DNA of 39,824 bases from JAHELQ01 sp965603365 (GCA_965603365.1 CBFDCR010000044.1:1-39824); one strand, 5' to 3'; counted from the first letter of the stretch, positions 25,181 through 31,413 are shown. The notes: generated by a model not told the origin, from the sequence alone. Numbers and translations are program-made.

Positions 25181-25582
25181 ATGCACATAACGATAACTGA
25201 AAAAAGAGTCAGACATTGGATAGAACAATCCAACGAAGATTTCAAAACCGCTCGGGCGATGTTTCGCTCAAGGCGGTGGAAATATACAATATTTATGTGT
25301 CAACAAAGTATTGAAAAATACCTCAAAGCTATTTACATGAAAAAGAAACAAGAATTCCCTCCTCGAATTCATAATTTATTCCGATTGGCAGAAATGATAG
25401 ATAAAGCTTGTTTTCCTGGGAATTATCTTGAATTCTTTTCAGAGCTTTCGCTCTATTATATCCAATCCAGATACCCTGAGGATATTGATAAAATGGAGGA
25501 AATTAACAAAAAAAGCCGGGCCAGAGAGATATTGAGGTATACAAAGGAAGTGTTGAAATGGATACAGAAAACAATGAGATAA
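25181..25582 (+). CDS. HEPN domain protein (toxin of HEPN/MNT pair)
   Basis: This 133-residue helical protein shows the HEPN pattern: IEQSNEDFKTARAMFRSRRW, then FMCQQSIEKYLKAIYM, HNLFRLAEMID and YYIQSRYPEDID. HEPN proteins of this kind are RNases paired with MNT nucleotidyltransferases in toxin-antitoxin systems; the MNT partner AMPylates and silences the HEPN protein. The MNT gene overlaps its 3' end by 25 bases. No ribosome-binding site is seen; the promoter lies so close that a leaderless start at 25181 is plausible. It is the first gene of the cargo between hsdS and hsdR and reads away from hsdR. Confidence 0.87.
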   Translation: MHITITEKRVRHWIEQSNEDFKTARAMFRSRRWKYTIFMCQQSIEKYLKAIYMKKKQEFPPRIHNLFRLAEMIDKACFPGNYLEFFSELSLYYIQSRYPEDIDKMEEINKKSRAREILRYTKEVLKWIQKTMR

Positions 25583-25857
25583 AAGAAGCCGTGGACTATT
25601 TAAACCGGATTTTTGATATAGTTGAAATTTATCTATTCGGTTCCTTCATCAGGGAGAACTTTTCTGACGAGAGCGATATAGATATGGCGCTGTTTCTGAA
25701 GGACTACGACAAATATACCTTAAAGGATTTTGCCAAAATCCTGTATTACATTCAGAATCATATCTCATCTCGCATTGAAATCCATTTTTTCCCGGAAAAG
25801 ACCGAACCCCTTACCTTTCCCGACCATATCAAAAACATAGGCAAGAAAGTGGCATAA
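25558..25857 (+). CDS. Minimal nucleotidyltransferase (MNT, antitoxin of HEPN/MNT pair)
   Basis: The 99-residue protein has the catalytic signature of minimal nucleotidyltransferases, YLFGSFIRENFSDESDIDMA (residues 25-44), with the GSF turn and the metal-binding DxD (Asp40, Asp42). The third acidic residue expected later is probably in RIEIHFF. In MntA/HepT-type systems this enzyme AMPylates the HEPN toxin. The gene overlaps the HEPN gene by 25 bases, so translation is likely coupled. The length fits the minimal family. Confidence 0.87.
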   Translation: MDTENNEIKEAVDYLNRIFDIVEIYLFGSFIRENFSDESDIDMALFLKDYDKYTLKDFAKILYYIQNHISSRIEIHFFPEKTEPLTFPDHIKNIGKKVA

Positions 25858-25875
25858 AAAAATATTCTTTTGACG

Positions 25876-25899
25876 CCCCATTTGGCCTGACTCCAAATC
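25876..25899. repeat. REP-like motif
   Basis: CCCCATTTGGCCTGACTCCA continues with AATC. The core TTTGGCCTGAC recurs at 1257, 26867 (reverse) and 30844. The rest of 25858-26082 holds only the promoter listed next. Confidence 0.6.
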
Positions 25900-25966
25900 A
25901 CATCCCCCATTTCCATATTTCAATGCACCGTCCCTCCTGGACACACCAAAAATTTGTATTTTTAAC

Positions 25967-25995
25967 TTGACAAAAGATATGTTTAGAAATATATT
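25967..25995 (+). promoter_or_regulatory. Predicted promoter of the AbrB/VapC pair
   Basis: TTGACA (25967-25972) and TATATT (25990-25995) are 17 bases apart. Downstream, GTCAATCTTTAAGACGGTGAC (near 26008-26028) has GTCA/TGAC ends and could be an operator bound by the AbrB-type antitoxin. Confidence 0.55.
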
Positions 25996-26082
25996 TTATA
26001 TGTGATGTCAATCTTTAAGACGGTGACACGATAAATAATATGTTATAAAACAAAAAGATGACTGAAAATGGAGTAAGATTTA

Positions 26083-26379
26083 ATGGCGGAAATAATTCAA
26101 ACATCATTAGATAGCCAGGGACGTATAGTAATACCTTCAGCAATCAGAAATCGCCTGGGTTTGTTAAAAGAGGTGACACTAATTGTTGAGGAGGGGATGG
26201 ATAACGAAATTCGTTTACGTATTCAAAAGGAAACTCCTATATTGGTTGATAAGAAAGGTATTCTGGTCGTTAAATCCAGATCGACCAGCACCAGTGATTT
26301 TACAAATATAATCCAACAAGAGCGGGAGCGTCGCATCTTTGACTTGATGAAACAGACAATTCATGAAGATATTACTTGA
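26083..26379 (+). CDS. SpoVT/AbrB-type antitoxin (VapB-like)
   Basis: The 98-residue protein opens with the swapped-hairpin AbrB fold: IQTSLDSQGRIVIPSAIRNR, then LGLLKEVTLIVEEG and IRLRIQKE. Such proteins bind DNA as dimers and neutralise PIN-domain toxins through a C-terminal helix (here FTNIIQQERERRIFDLMKQ). GGAG lies ten bases before the ATG. Its end overlaps the PIN gene by 17 bases, the usual toxin-antitoxin arrangement. It should repress its own promoter at 25967-25995. Confidence 0.87.
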   Translation: MAEIIQTSLDSQGRIVIPSAIRNRLGLLKEVTLIVEEGMDNEIRLRIQKETPILVDKKGILVVKSRSTSTSDFTNIIQQERERRIFDLMKQTIHEDIT

Positions 26380-26797
26380 TACTTCCGTCCTGGTAGCTGC
26401 AATAGTAGAAGCACATCCCGGTCATGAACGCGCTTTGCCCTGGTTGCAAAGGATAAAGGCGGGGACAGATGTGGGATTTGTTGCTGCTCATTCAATAGCT
26501 GAACTGTACGCAGTTCTATCAATTTTACCTGTACAACCGCGCATTTCCCCATCATTTGCCAACAAATTGATTCAGCAAGATGTATTGGACATATGTGAAA
26601 TTGTCCCTTTGTCTATCCAGGATTATAACAGGATAATAAAACATTTGTCCGAATCCGATATTGTTGGTGGTGTAACATATGATGCAGTTATTTTATACAC
26701 AGCATTTAAAGTTGAGATTGATCGTATTGTAACGTTCAATAAAAAGGATTTTGTCAGGATATATCCTGATATCGCTGATAAGATAATTTTCCCATAA
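26363..26797 (+). CDS. PIN-domain toxin (VapC-like)
   Basis: VapC-type toxins are Mg2+-dependent RNases. The 144-residue protein has the PIN acidic residues in MKILLDTSVLVAAI (Asp6), the central SIAELYAVLS (Glu), TYDAVILYTA and the closing TFNKKDFVRI. It overlaps the AbrB-type antitoxin by 17 bases. All four expected acidic positions appear present, so it should be active when free of antitoxin. It is the second toxin pair of the cargo. Confidence 0.88.
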   Translation: MKILLDTSVLVAAIVEAHPGHERALPWLQRIKAGTDVGFVAAHSIAELYAVLSILPVQPRISPSFANKLIQQDVLDICEIVPLSIQDYNRIIKHLSESDIVGGVTYDAVILYTAFKVEIDRIVTFNKKDFVRIYPDIADKIIFP

Positions 26798-26866
26798 ATA
26801 AGGATAAAAACAAAATTGTTGTTCTTGCGCCTGTCACTTTTTTCGTCTTTAAAGAGTAGCGGCGTC

Positions 26867-26896
26867 ATGAACCGGAAGGGGTCAGGCCAATTTTTT
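26867..26896 (+). repeat. REP-like motif at a breakpoint (inverted partner at 30844)
   Basis: ATGAACCGGAAGGGGTCAGG continues with CCAATTTTTT. Its reverse complement occurs at 30844-30872 with a single difference in 29 bases. The pseudo-rSAM fragment begins directly after this copy, and the partial hsdS copy ends directly at the other one. Confidence 0.75.
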
Positions 26897-26901
26897 GACT
26901 C

Positions 26902-27228
26902 GTTATTCATGGGAACAGTAAGATCAATATGGATAATTTCGGAAAGATAACTATTTTCGCCAACCGGAGAGTGCACGCAAATGTAATGGACCCGCCGCTG
27001 GGGACTCTGGGGAAAGCTTCAATATACGACTGTGTGTATCGAGAGTTGAATACAGGCCGGAGTTGGTTCAGGGTGAGGAAAAATGTAACGCCCTGTAAGT
27101 CGTGCAATTTCGAGTTGTTGTGCCCCCCCTTATCGAATTACAACAGGGTAATCGGTCGAAACGATCTATGTACCATAAAGCCCGGAAACTCTATTAAGCA
27201 ATCGAAGCCGATATTCCCGGTTTTCTGA
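26902..27228 (+). pseudogene. C-terminal (SPASM-like) fragment of a pseudo-rSAM peptide maturase
   Basis: This open frame encodes about 108 residues and resembles the end of TIGR04150-type pseudo-rSAM/SPASM proteins: NFGKITIFANRRVHANVMDP, PPLGTLG, YRELNTGRSWFRVRKNV, the Cys motif PCKSCNFELLCPPLSNYN and IGRNDLC. Such proteins accompany radical-SAM maturases of ribosomal peptides and carry Cys-rich clusters. The frame has an in-frame TGA just upstream, next to the REP-like motif, so the first two thirds of the gene are missing. An internal ATG at 26929 gives 99 residues, but without a ribosome-binding site. The identification is from the pattern of the Cys motif; I regard it as a remnant. Confidence 0.6.
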
Positions 27229-27268
27229 CATCGAAGGCGAAAGTATAACAATATATAAGGAGGCATAA
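27227..27268 (+). pseudogene. Last 13 codons of a beta-propeller gene
   Basis: The frame reads DIEGESITIYKEA and stops. The intact propeller at 29160-30227 ends AIEGENITIYEEAK, and the DNA is similar over about 40 bases. Directly after it begins the 168-base segment repeated at 30535-30702. It is therefore a scrap of a second propeller gene joined to the maturase fragment. Confidence 0.6.
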
Positions 27269-27305
27269 GACAAGGTCAAGGGCGACTGGCCTTTTTTTCA
27301 GGCCC

Positions 27306-27426
27306 CTACTCCCTCACATCGATCTTCCCGGTCACTGCCGCCGAAATCAACGCCCCCCGATACTCCCCCAACCTCTCCACACTCTCCCCTACCCTCCCAA
27401 TCAACCGATCTATTTTCCCCGTCTCC
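27306..27426 (-). pseudogene. Partial copy of the hsdS 3' end (121 bp)
   Basis: This segment matches the last 121 bases of hsdS (31963-32083) with about three differences, in the same orientation. The identity ends sharply at 27426, within the GTCTCC triplets. The larger block 27259-27426, which includes GGAGGCATAAGACAAGGTCA and the GGCCTTTTTTTCAGGCC hairpin, is repeated at 30535-30702. It encodes the end LGEYRGALISAAVTGKIDVRE but cannot make a specificity subunit. Confidence 0.8.
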
Positions 27427-27462
27427 CTCAACCCACGATCAGGCTGCTCCAAGCAGCTATAA

Positions 27463-27633
27463 ATTTATACTTTTTTTCCCATCGTCCCCAAGACACCGGT
27501 GCTGCACGATAGGTTGGAGAGGTTGGGGGATAAGATCAGGGAATTGATGGACATGCCAGTGCCCGATGAGGAGGCGTTTTGGGCATTGGCGGAGAGGTTC
27601 CCGGAACTCAAGGAGAGAAAGGGGGCATCATAG
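27463..27633 (+). pseudogene. C-terminal fragment of an unidentified protein
   Basis: After an in-frame TAA, 56 codons are open and read like a real protein end: PKTPVLHDRLERLGDKIREL, then MPVPDEEAFWALAERFPELK. No start codon with ribosome-binding site is present (the only Met codons are internal), so this is either a gene tail carried in by recombination or chance. The family is not recognised. It lies between the 121-bp hsdS remnant and the third toxin pair. Confidence 0.4.
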
Positions 27634-27659
27634 TAAAAGATGAGTGGTCGAGGGGGATC

Positions 27660-28031
27660 TCAGAGCTCGAAGAGTACTAAATTTTTGATGAATTTATAGT
27701 CTTTCCGATTAAATGTCCAAAGTTTGTAGCCTTTGCATAAAGCCGTTGCCGCGATTACTGCATCGGGAATGAGTAAGCCATAGCTAAGGGAATACTTTTT
27801 CATTAACTCCATTGCGGTTTGAGATACCTGGTCATCCCAGCCAACCATTTCAAAACTTTTCAAAAACCTGTCGATTTCTTTTAATTCGGTTTTATTTTGG
27901 GCTCCCTGTATGAGTTCCATATATATAATAGAGTTAATAGATACATTCAGAGTCGATAATTGATTATATAGTTGGTGATTGCCTCTAAAAATATCTATAA
28001 AAATACAGGAATCCGCTAAAATCTTTTCCAA
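27660..28031 (-). CDS. PIN-domain toxin (VapC-like)
   Basis: The 123-residue protein has the VapC/PIN motifs MEKILADSCIFIDIFRG, the central YMELIQGAQ, LIPDAVIAATA and TFNRKDYKFI, so the acidic RNase site appears complete. The gene follows, and overlaps by 16 bases, the small gene at 28016-28252 that should encode its antitoxin. It is the third toxin pair of the cargo and the only one on the minus strand. Confidence 0.87.
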   Translation of the reverse strand: MEKILADSCIFIDIFRGNHQLYNQLSTLNVSINSIIYMELIQGAQNKTELKEIDRFLKSFEMVGWDDQVSQTAMELMKKYSLSYGLLIPDAVIAATALCKGYKLWTFNRKDYKFIKNLVLFEL

Positions 28032-28252
28032 TTTTTTTCCCGAAGTTCCCTTTGCACAAGTTCAGACGACAGGTCCTGGTCAAAGCGGTCTTTCCAGATC
28101 CCCACAATAGAATCCTCTGCCGCTTTCCGCCTTACCTTTTTCCCGGCCCTCTTCATGATGTTGATGACTTTATCGATCACTTCCTTATTTTCTATTTTAT
28201 ATTCCAGCCTCAGATCTTTATCGCCGGGCACATCGATAATAATCGTTCCCAT
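28016..28252 (-). CDS. Probable antitoxin for the adjacent PIN toxin
   Basis: This 78-residue charged protein begins MGTIIIDVPGDKDLRLEYKI and continues with helices (VIDKVINIMKRAGKKVRRKA) up to LVQRELREKNWKRF. The short beta start resembles small VapB-like antitoxins that precede PIN genes, although no named family is certain. GGAGG lies ten bases before the ATG. Translation is coupled to the PIN gene by a 16-base overlap. The function is inferred from gene order. Confidence 0.75.
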   Translation of the reverse strand: MGTIIIDVPGDKDLRLEYKIENKEVIDKVINIMKRAGKKVRRKAAEDSIVGIWKDRFDQDLSSELVQRELREKNWKRF

Positions 28253-28348
28253 TTTTTTAAACCTCCATTCAAATATTACTCGAAAACAAAGGAAAAATCA
28301 ACACACTCAAGACATATCTCCCGAAAGGTTGGAAAAGATGTAGAAAAA

Positions 28349-28453
28349 TCGGCCTGTCAGACAAAATATCTCTGACGTTAGACGAAATTTCTCTGATGCC
28401 AGACAAATTTTGTCCGATAATGAACACCATTTATCTGTCGTCAGTCGTCGTCG
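28349..28453. repeat. Tandem array with 21-bp period, 5 units
   Basis: Five 21-base units start at 28349, 28370, 28391, 28412 and 28433. The pattern CTCTGACGTTAGACGAAATT varies from unit to unit; small inverted pairs such as TCTG/CAGA remain in several. The array lies between the divergent PIN pair and the thioredoxin-propeller operon, about 75 bases upstream of that operon's promoter. Confidence 0.7.
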
Positions 28454-28511
28454 AGTATTTCTGTAATCTACAAGATTAAAACCTATTAAATATGTAACTA
28501 TTTTTAGGGTA

Positions 28512-28547
28512 AGTCCAGGCTGGCCAACATTTGACAATGCCTGGACT
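28512..28547. promoter_or_regulatory. Inverted repeat spanning the -35 box (possible operator)
   Basis: AGTCCAGGC (28512-28520) and GCCTGGACT (28539-28547) are perfect nine-base arms 18 bases apart, with the -35 box TTGACA between them. A dimeric repressor bound here would block the promoter. Confidence 0.6.
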
Positions 28548-28559
28548 CTTCTTTATAAT
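28531..28559 (+). promoter_or_regulatory. Perfect consensus promoter of the thioredoxin-propeller operon
   Basis: TTGACA (28531-28536) and TATAAT (28554-28559) are separated by 17 bases, the full sigma70 consensus. AGGAGG follows at 28577-28582 and the ATG at 28595. Confidence 0.75.
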
Positions 28560-28594
28560 CAAATCTTTTTAATAAGAGGAGGTGTTCACAAAAA

Positions 28595-28813
28595 ATGGCG
28601 AAGAAGAATACGATTTTCATCCTGACACTGATCTTTTTATCTATCATATTTATTCTTGGATTTGCCCTATACAGATGTATGCTGGTCAATAAGAGACTGA
28701 AAGCGGAAATGCCCTCCCTTACCGTCGGCGAAAAGATCAACTATTTGACCTCAACGGTGTGGATGAGAATAAAGTCGATATCATCGCCTTCAGGAACAGT
28801 CAGCCATCCTTGA
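28595..28813 (+). CDS. N-terminal part of a thioredoxin-like protein (frameshifted)
   Basis: From an ATG with AGGAGG upstream (spacing 12), this frame encodes a membrane anchor (FILTLIFLSIIFILGFALYR) and LKAEMPSLTVGEKINY. After about codon 50 (near 28745) it becomes nonsense and stops at 28813. In the next frame the same DNA continues FDLNGVDENKVDIIAFRN into the thioredoxin domain. A single missing T in the TTT run near 28744 would join them into one protein of about 181 residues, anchored in the inner membrane with the thioredoxin fold outside. I regard the two as one gene. Confidence 0.65.
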   Translation: MAKKNTIFILTLIFLSIIFILGFALYRCMLVNKRLKAEMPSLTVGEKINYLTSTVWMRIKSISSPSGTVSHP

Positions 28814-29139
28814 TTTTTATTTTTTCAAGACCCTGTTCTCCCTGCAACAAAAACATTCCATACTGGGAAAAAATATCCCAATTACTCAATGATCAGGTGT
28901 CAATCTACGGGATAATCCCTGGAGATCTCACCGAAGCCTACAATTTTGCGGATAAAGCAAAATTGAATTTCAAGATCTATGTTCCCGAAGACATTAAAAA
29001 GTTCGCCGAACATTTCAGAGTAAAATCGAATGAGGCCCGGACGATTTTATACGATGGTAAAGTCAGGCTGATAAAATTAGGGGACCTGGACGGTGAGGCG
29101 GCGGTGTCGATCATAAAATTAGCCAGGAGTTTAATTTAA
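28759..29139 (+). CDS. Thioredoxin-like (TlpA-type) domain, C-terminal part
   Basis: The frame encodes SLIFIFSRPCSPCNKNIPYW, with a CSPC active site in the place of the thioredoxin CxxC (Cys26 and Cys29, counted from a GTG at 28759). It then continues with VSIYGIIPGDLTEAYNFADK, the TlpA-like body, and a last helix. TlpA-type proteins reduce or oxidise disulphides outside the cytoplasm. The next genes encode a propeller and a ten-cysteine exported protein, an obvious disulphide substrate, so the three plausibly act together. The GTG start has no ribosome-binding site; the natural start is probably at 28595, through the frameshift. Confidence 0.75.
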   Translation: MDENKVDIIAFRNSQPSLIFIFSRPCSPCNKNIPYWEKISQLLNDQVSIYGIIPGDLTEAYNFADKAKLNFKIYVPEDIKKFAEHFRVKSNEARTILYDGKVRLIKLGDLDGEAAVSIIKLARSLI

Positions 29140-29159
29140 CCAGGAGGCAGGAGTATAGA

Positions 29160-30227
29160 ATGGTGAACGGGAAAAAATCTTTGAGATTTATGGTGGTGGT
29201 GTTGGCGGTTGTTTTTTGTAGTACGGTCTATTCCTACGGGAACGGGGTCATTAAGAACCCGGAGCCCAATATGAAAGAAAAAGAATACGTGCTCTTGAAA
29301 AGAGTCAAGACGATCGGTGCGGACCTGGGAAACGATGAATTCATGTTTAAGCCCTTTTCCATGACCATTGACCGTGACAACAATTTGTATGTGTATGATC
29401 TATTGCAGGCTAAGATAATAAAATTCGACAAGAACCTGAATTTTGTCAAGGCCTTTGGCAGAACAGGCCAGGGACCGGGGGAGTTTTTGGGTTCCCACCG
29501 CGCCTTTCCGGTTTTTATCAAGATGGGCAGGGACGATAAATTGTATGCCCACGATCTCAATGCCTTTAAGATCATGGCGTTTGACCGGGACGGTCGGTAC
29601 ATCGACGAATACCGGCGTTCTGTTACCAATATAGAATTTAGTCCCACGGTGGACGCTGCGGGAAACGTCTACCTGTTATCCGTGGAAGGCGGGCAGGCGA
29701 AGATGTATAACCAGAATAAACAGAAATTGTTCGACTTTCCCATCGGCCCTGAGGTGTTACATTTTTTATTCTATAAACCGATGGCTTTTCAGAGTTCAAA
29801 CATAGAGCGTCTGACTGCGGTCACCGGGGATTCCAGGGTACTGATCTACTTTCGGACCTCCTCCACCATGTACATCGTCAAGGATAATAAGGTGGAGAGA
29901 GAGATGAAAATCTGGCCTACCGGGGCCCTCGAGGATTATAAACCCCAATTGCGGGAATTATTTAAGCAGAATAAATTCGGCTATTTTTCTCTATTTTCTC
30001 GATTAATCTTAGACGAGGACGATCCCAATGTATTTTATCTTTGTACTGCCAGCAAAAAAAAGCGCATAAATGCCCTGTATCAATTAAACATGCAGGGGCA
30101 GTTGGGAAGGATTTTTTATTTGAATTCAGAGGAGTCGTCGAACTCTACTCATTTTAAATTTAAGAAGAATAATTTGTTTTATGCCATCGAAGGCGAAAAC
30201 ATAACCATATATGAGGAGGCAAAATGA
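29160..30227 (+). CDS. 6-bladed beta-propeller protein, exported
   Basis: The 355-residue protein has a cleavable-looking signal peptide (SLRFMVVVLAVVFCSTVYSY) and a propeller body with clear blade motifs: PFSMTIDRDNNLYVYDLLQA, KIIKFDKNLNFVKAFGRTGQ, GPGEFLGS, YAHDLNAFKIMAFDRDGRYI and VDAAGNVYLLSVEGG. The F(G)RxGxGPGEF segment is characteristic of the DUF5128/6-bladed family. AGGAGG lies upstream (about 29142). Its stop overlaps the start of the Cys-rich gene (ATGA), so the two are translationally coupled. This cassette resembles Bacteroidetes clusters in which a propeller accompanies an NVEALA-type Cys-rich peptide; the sequences differ, and the analogy is by architecture. The biochemical role is unknown. 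Confidence 0.85.
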   Translation: MVNGKKSLRFMVVVLAVVFCSTVYSYGNGVIKNPEPNMKEKEYVLLKRVKTIGADLGNDEFMFKPFSMTIDRDNNLYVYDLLQAKIIKFDKNLNFVKAFGRTGQGPGEFLGSHRAFPVFIKMGRDDKLYAHDLNAFKIMAFDRDGRYIDEYRRSVTNIEFSPTVDAAGNVYLLSVEGGQAKMYNQNKQKLFDFPIGPEVLHFLFYKPMAFQSSNIERLTAVTGDSRVLIYFRTSSTMYIVKDNKVEREMKIWPTGALEDYKPQLRELFKQNKFGYFSLFSRLILDEDDPNVFYLCTASKKKRINALYQLNMQGQLGRIFYLNSEESSNSTHFKFKKNNLFYAIEGENITIYEEAK

Positions 30228-30544
30228 CCAAAAAAAGAACTTTTCAGGCAATCCTGGCGCTTTCACTGGTGGTAACCGGAGTTTTAATCATCAATCATCT
30301 TCTATTTCCCCTGCCCCTGGGCAACTGCACCTGCCGGGATTACTCAGATATGGCTGAAACATGCGACGATATCTGCTCGTATTATACTGGTTCTACGTGT
30401 CTTTTTTTTGCTGCAGATCCCTATGGTACGTGCGTCGGTACCAAATGCTGGACTTACTTCACGTTGTTTTGTGATGATGACAACTTCACTCATTATCGAT
30501 CCCTGAGCGGTAAGAGCTGTTACCTGCAGTGTATGGAGGCATAA
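30224..30544 (+). CDS. Exported Cys-rich small protein (106 aa, 10 Cys)
   Basis: The product has an N-terminal signal or anchor (TFQAILALSLVVTGVLIINH) and then ten cysteines (residues 35, 37, 47, 51, 59, 70, 75, 83, 99, 103) in a short acidic, aromatic domain. Motifs include NCTCRDYSD and TCDDIC. Even cysteine number and an adjacent thioredoxin-like protein suggest a disulphide-stabilised peptide outside the cytoplasm. It overlaps the propeller gene by four bases, and GAGGAGG in that gene's end serves as ribosome-binding site. No family is recognised. It could be a secreted bacteriocin-like or signalling peptide or a structural surface peptide; sequence alone does not choose. Confidence 0.72.
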   Translation: MTKKRTFQAILALSLVVTGVLIINHLLFPLPLGNCTCRDYSDMAETCDDICSYYTGSTCLFFAADPYGTCVGTKCWTYFTLFCDDDNFTHYRSLSGKSCYLQCMEA

Positions 30545-30563
30545 GACAAGGTCAAGGGCGACT

Positions 30564-30580
30564 GGCCTTTTTTTCAGGCC
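30564..30580. terminator. Possible bidirectional terminator
   Basis: GGCCTTTTTTTCAGGCC has five-base arms around a T-rich loop and lies between the convergent Cys-rich gene and the hsdS remnant. An identical copy occurs at 27288-27304. The stem is weak, so this is tentative. Confidence 0.3.
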
Positions 30581-30581
30581 C

Positions 30582-30836
30582 CTACTCCCTCACATCGATC
30601 TTCCCGGTCACTGCCGCCGAAATCAACGCCCCCCGATACTCCCCCAACCTCTCCACACTCTCCCCTACCCTCCCAATCAATTGATCTATTTTCCCCGTCT
30701 CCTTTCTTACAAAATCTATAATATTAATCTGTTCATTAATAGGAGGGATGGGTAATATTACTTTTTTTAACGAGTCAGAATAGATGACATCAATCGTTGT
30801 GGCATTACTCATCAATATGAGCTGCAATCGAACTAT
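30582..30836 (-). pseudogene. Partial copy of the hsdS 3' end (255 bp)
   Basis: This matches 31963-32217 of the intact hsdS with only a few differences, in the same orientation, and encodes the last 84 residues (VRLQLILMSNATTIDVIYSD onward). The identity ends at 30836, seven bases before the inverted REP-like motif. A 102-codon frame continues through that motif to 30890, but the added residues are not HsdS-like. It cannot make a functional specificity subunit but offers sequence for recombination with hsdS. Confidence 0.85.
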
Positions 30837-30843
30837 GAAGTAG

Positions 30844-30872
30844 AAAAATTGGCCTGTCCCCTTCCGGTTCAT
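30844..30872 (-). repeat. REP-like motif (inverted partner of 26867)
   Basis: On the minus strand it reads ATGAACCGGAAGGGGACAGG, then CCAATTTTT. It marks the end of the partial hsdS copy. Between here and the array at 30971 no gene is seen. Confidence 0.7.
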
Positions 30873-30970
30873 TACAATCCCCGTGCCCAATCGGAAGAAA
30901 AAGAGAAGGCGGCCTGAATCATGCCGTTTTTGCGCATATAGCCCAAAAGCCTCTCCCAGAGGCGCGATTT

Positions 30971-31369
30971 AGCTGTTCGGAACAGCGATCGATCTGCTCG
31001 GAACAGCTATTGAGCTGCCGGGAACAGCGATGGATCTGTTCTGATCAGCGATGAAGCAGTTCAGAACTGCAGTAGGGCAGCAAAAAGCTGCGACAGGGCA
31101 GTTCAAAACTGAAATCGAGCTGTTCAGAAGTGCGATGCAGCAGTTCGGAACTGCGACAGGGCAGCTTAGAACAGCGATCTGGCAGTTCGGAACTGCGGCA
31201 GGGCAGTTCAAAACTGCGTTACAGCAGTTAAAAGCTGCGTTATCGCAGTTCGGAACTGCGATACTTCAAAAAAAAGCTGCGACACAACAGTTCTGAACTG
31301 CGCTACAGCAGTTCAAAGCAGCGGTCAAGCTGTTCGGAACAGCGATATAGCTGCCCGGAACAGCAATTT
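30971..31369. repeat. Tandem array with 21-bp period, 19 palindromic units
   Basis: Nineteen 21-base units run without interruption from 30971 to 31369. Each consists of a hairpin such as GCAGTTCGGAACTGC and a spacer of about six bases. The stems vary in step: GCAGTT pairs with AACTGC in some units, GCTGTT with AACAGC in others, GCAGC with GCTGC in others. The paired changes keep the stem. Because 21 is a multiple of three, both strands stay open (for example heptads like QFGTATG on the plus strand), but no ribosome-binding site supports translation. The array ends 31 bases before the CGGAGG site of the second Gly-rich peptide copy. Confidence 0.92.
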
Positions 31370-31413
31370 TATCATCGTTATGTATGTTATGTTTTAAAAC
31401 GGAGGAAAAAAAG

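Noticed and set aside
30969..31296. Two overlapping heptad-repeat frames, one per strand, in the large array
   Set aside because: Open frames are expected from a 21-base period; neither has a ribosome-binding site, and units vary mainly to keep base pairing.
30971..31369. CRISPR array
   Set aside because: Units are contiguous with about six-base spacers, spacers are not unique 30-mers, and no cas gene is present.
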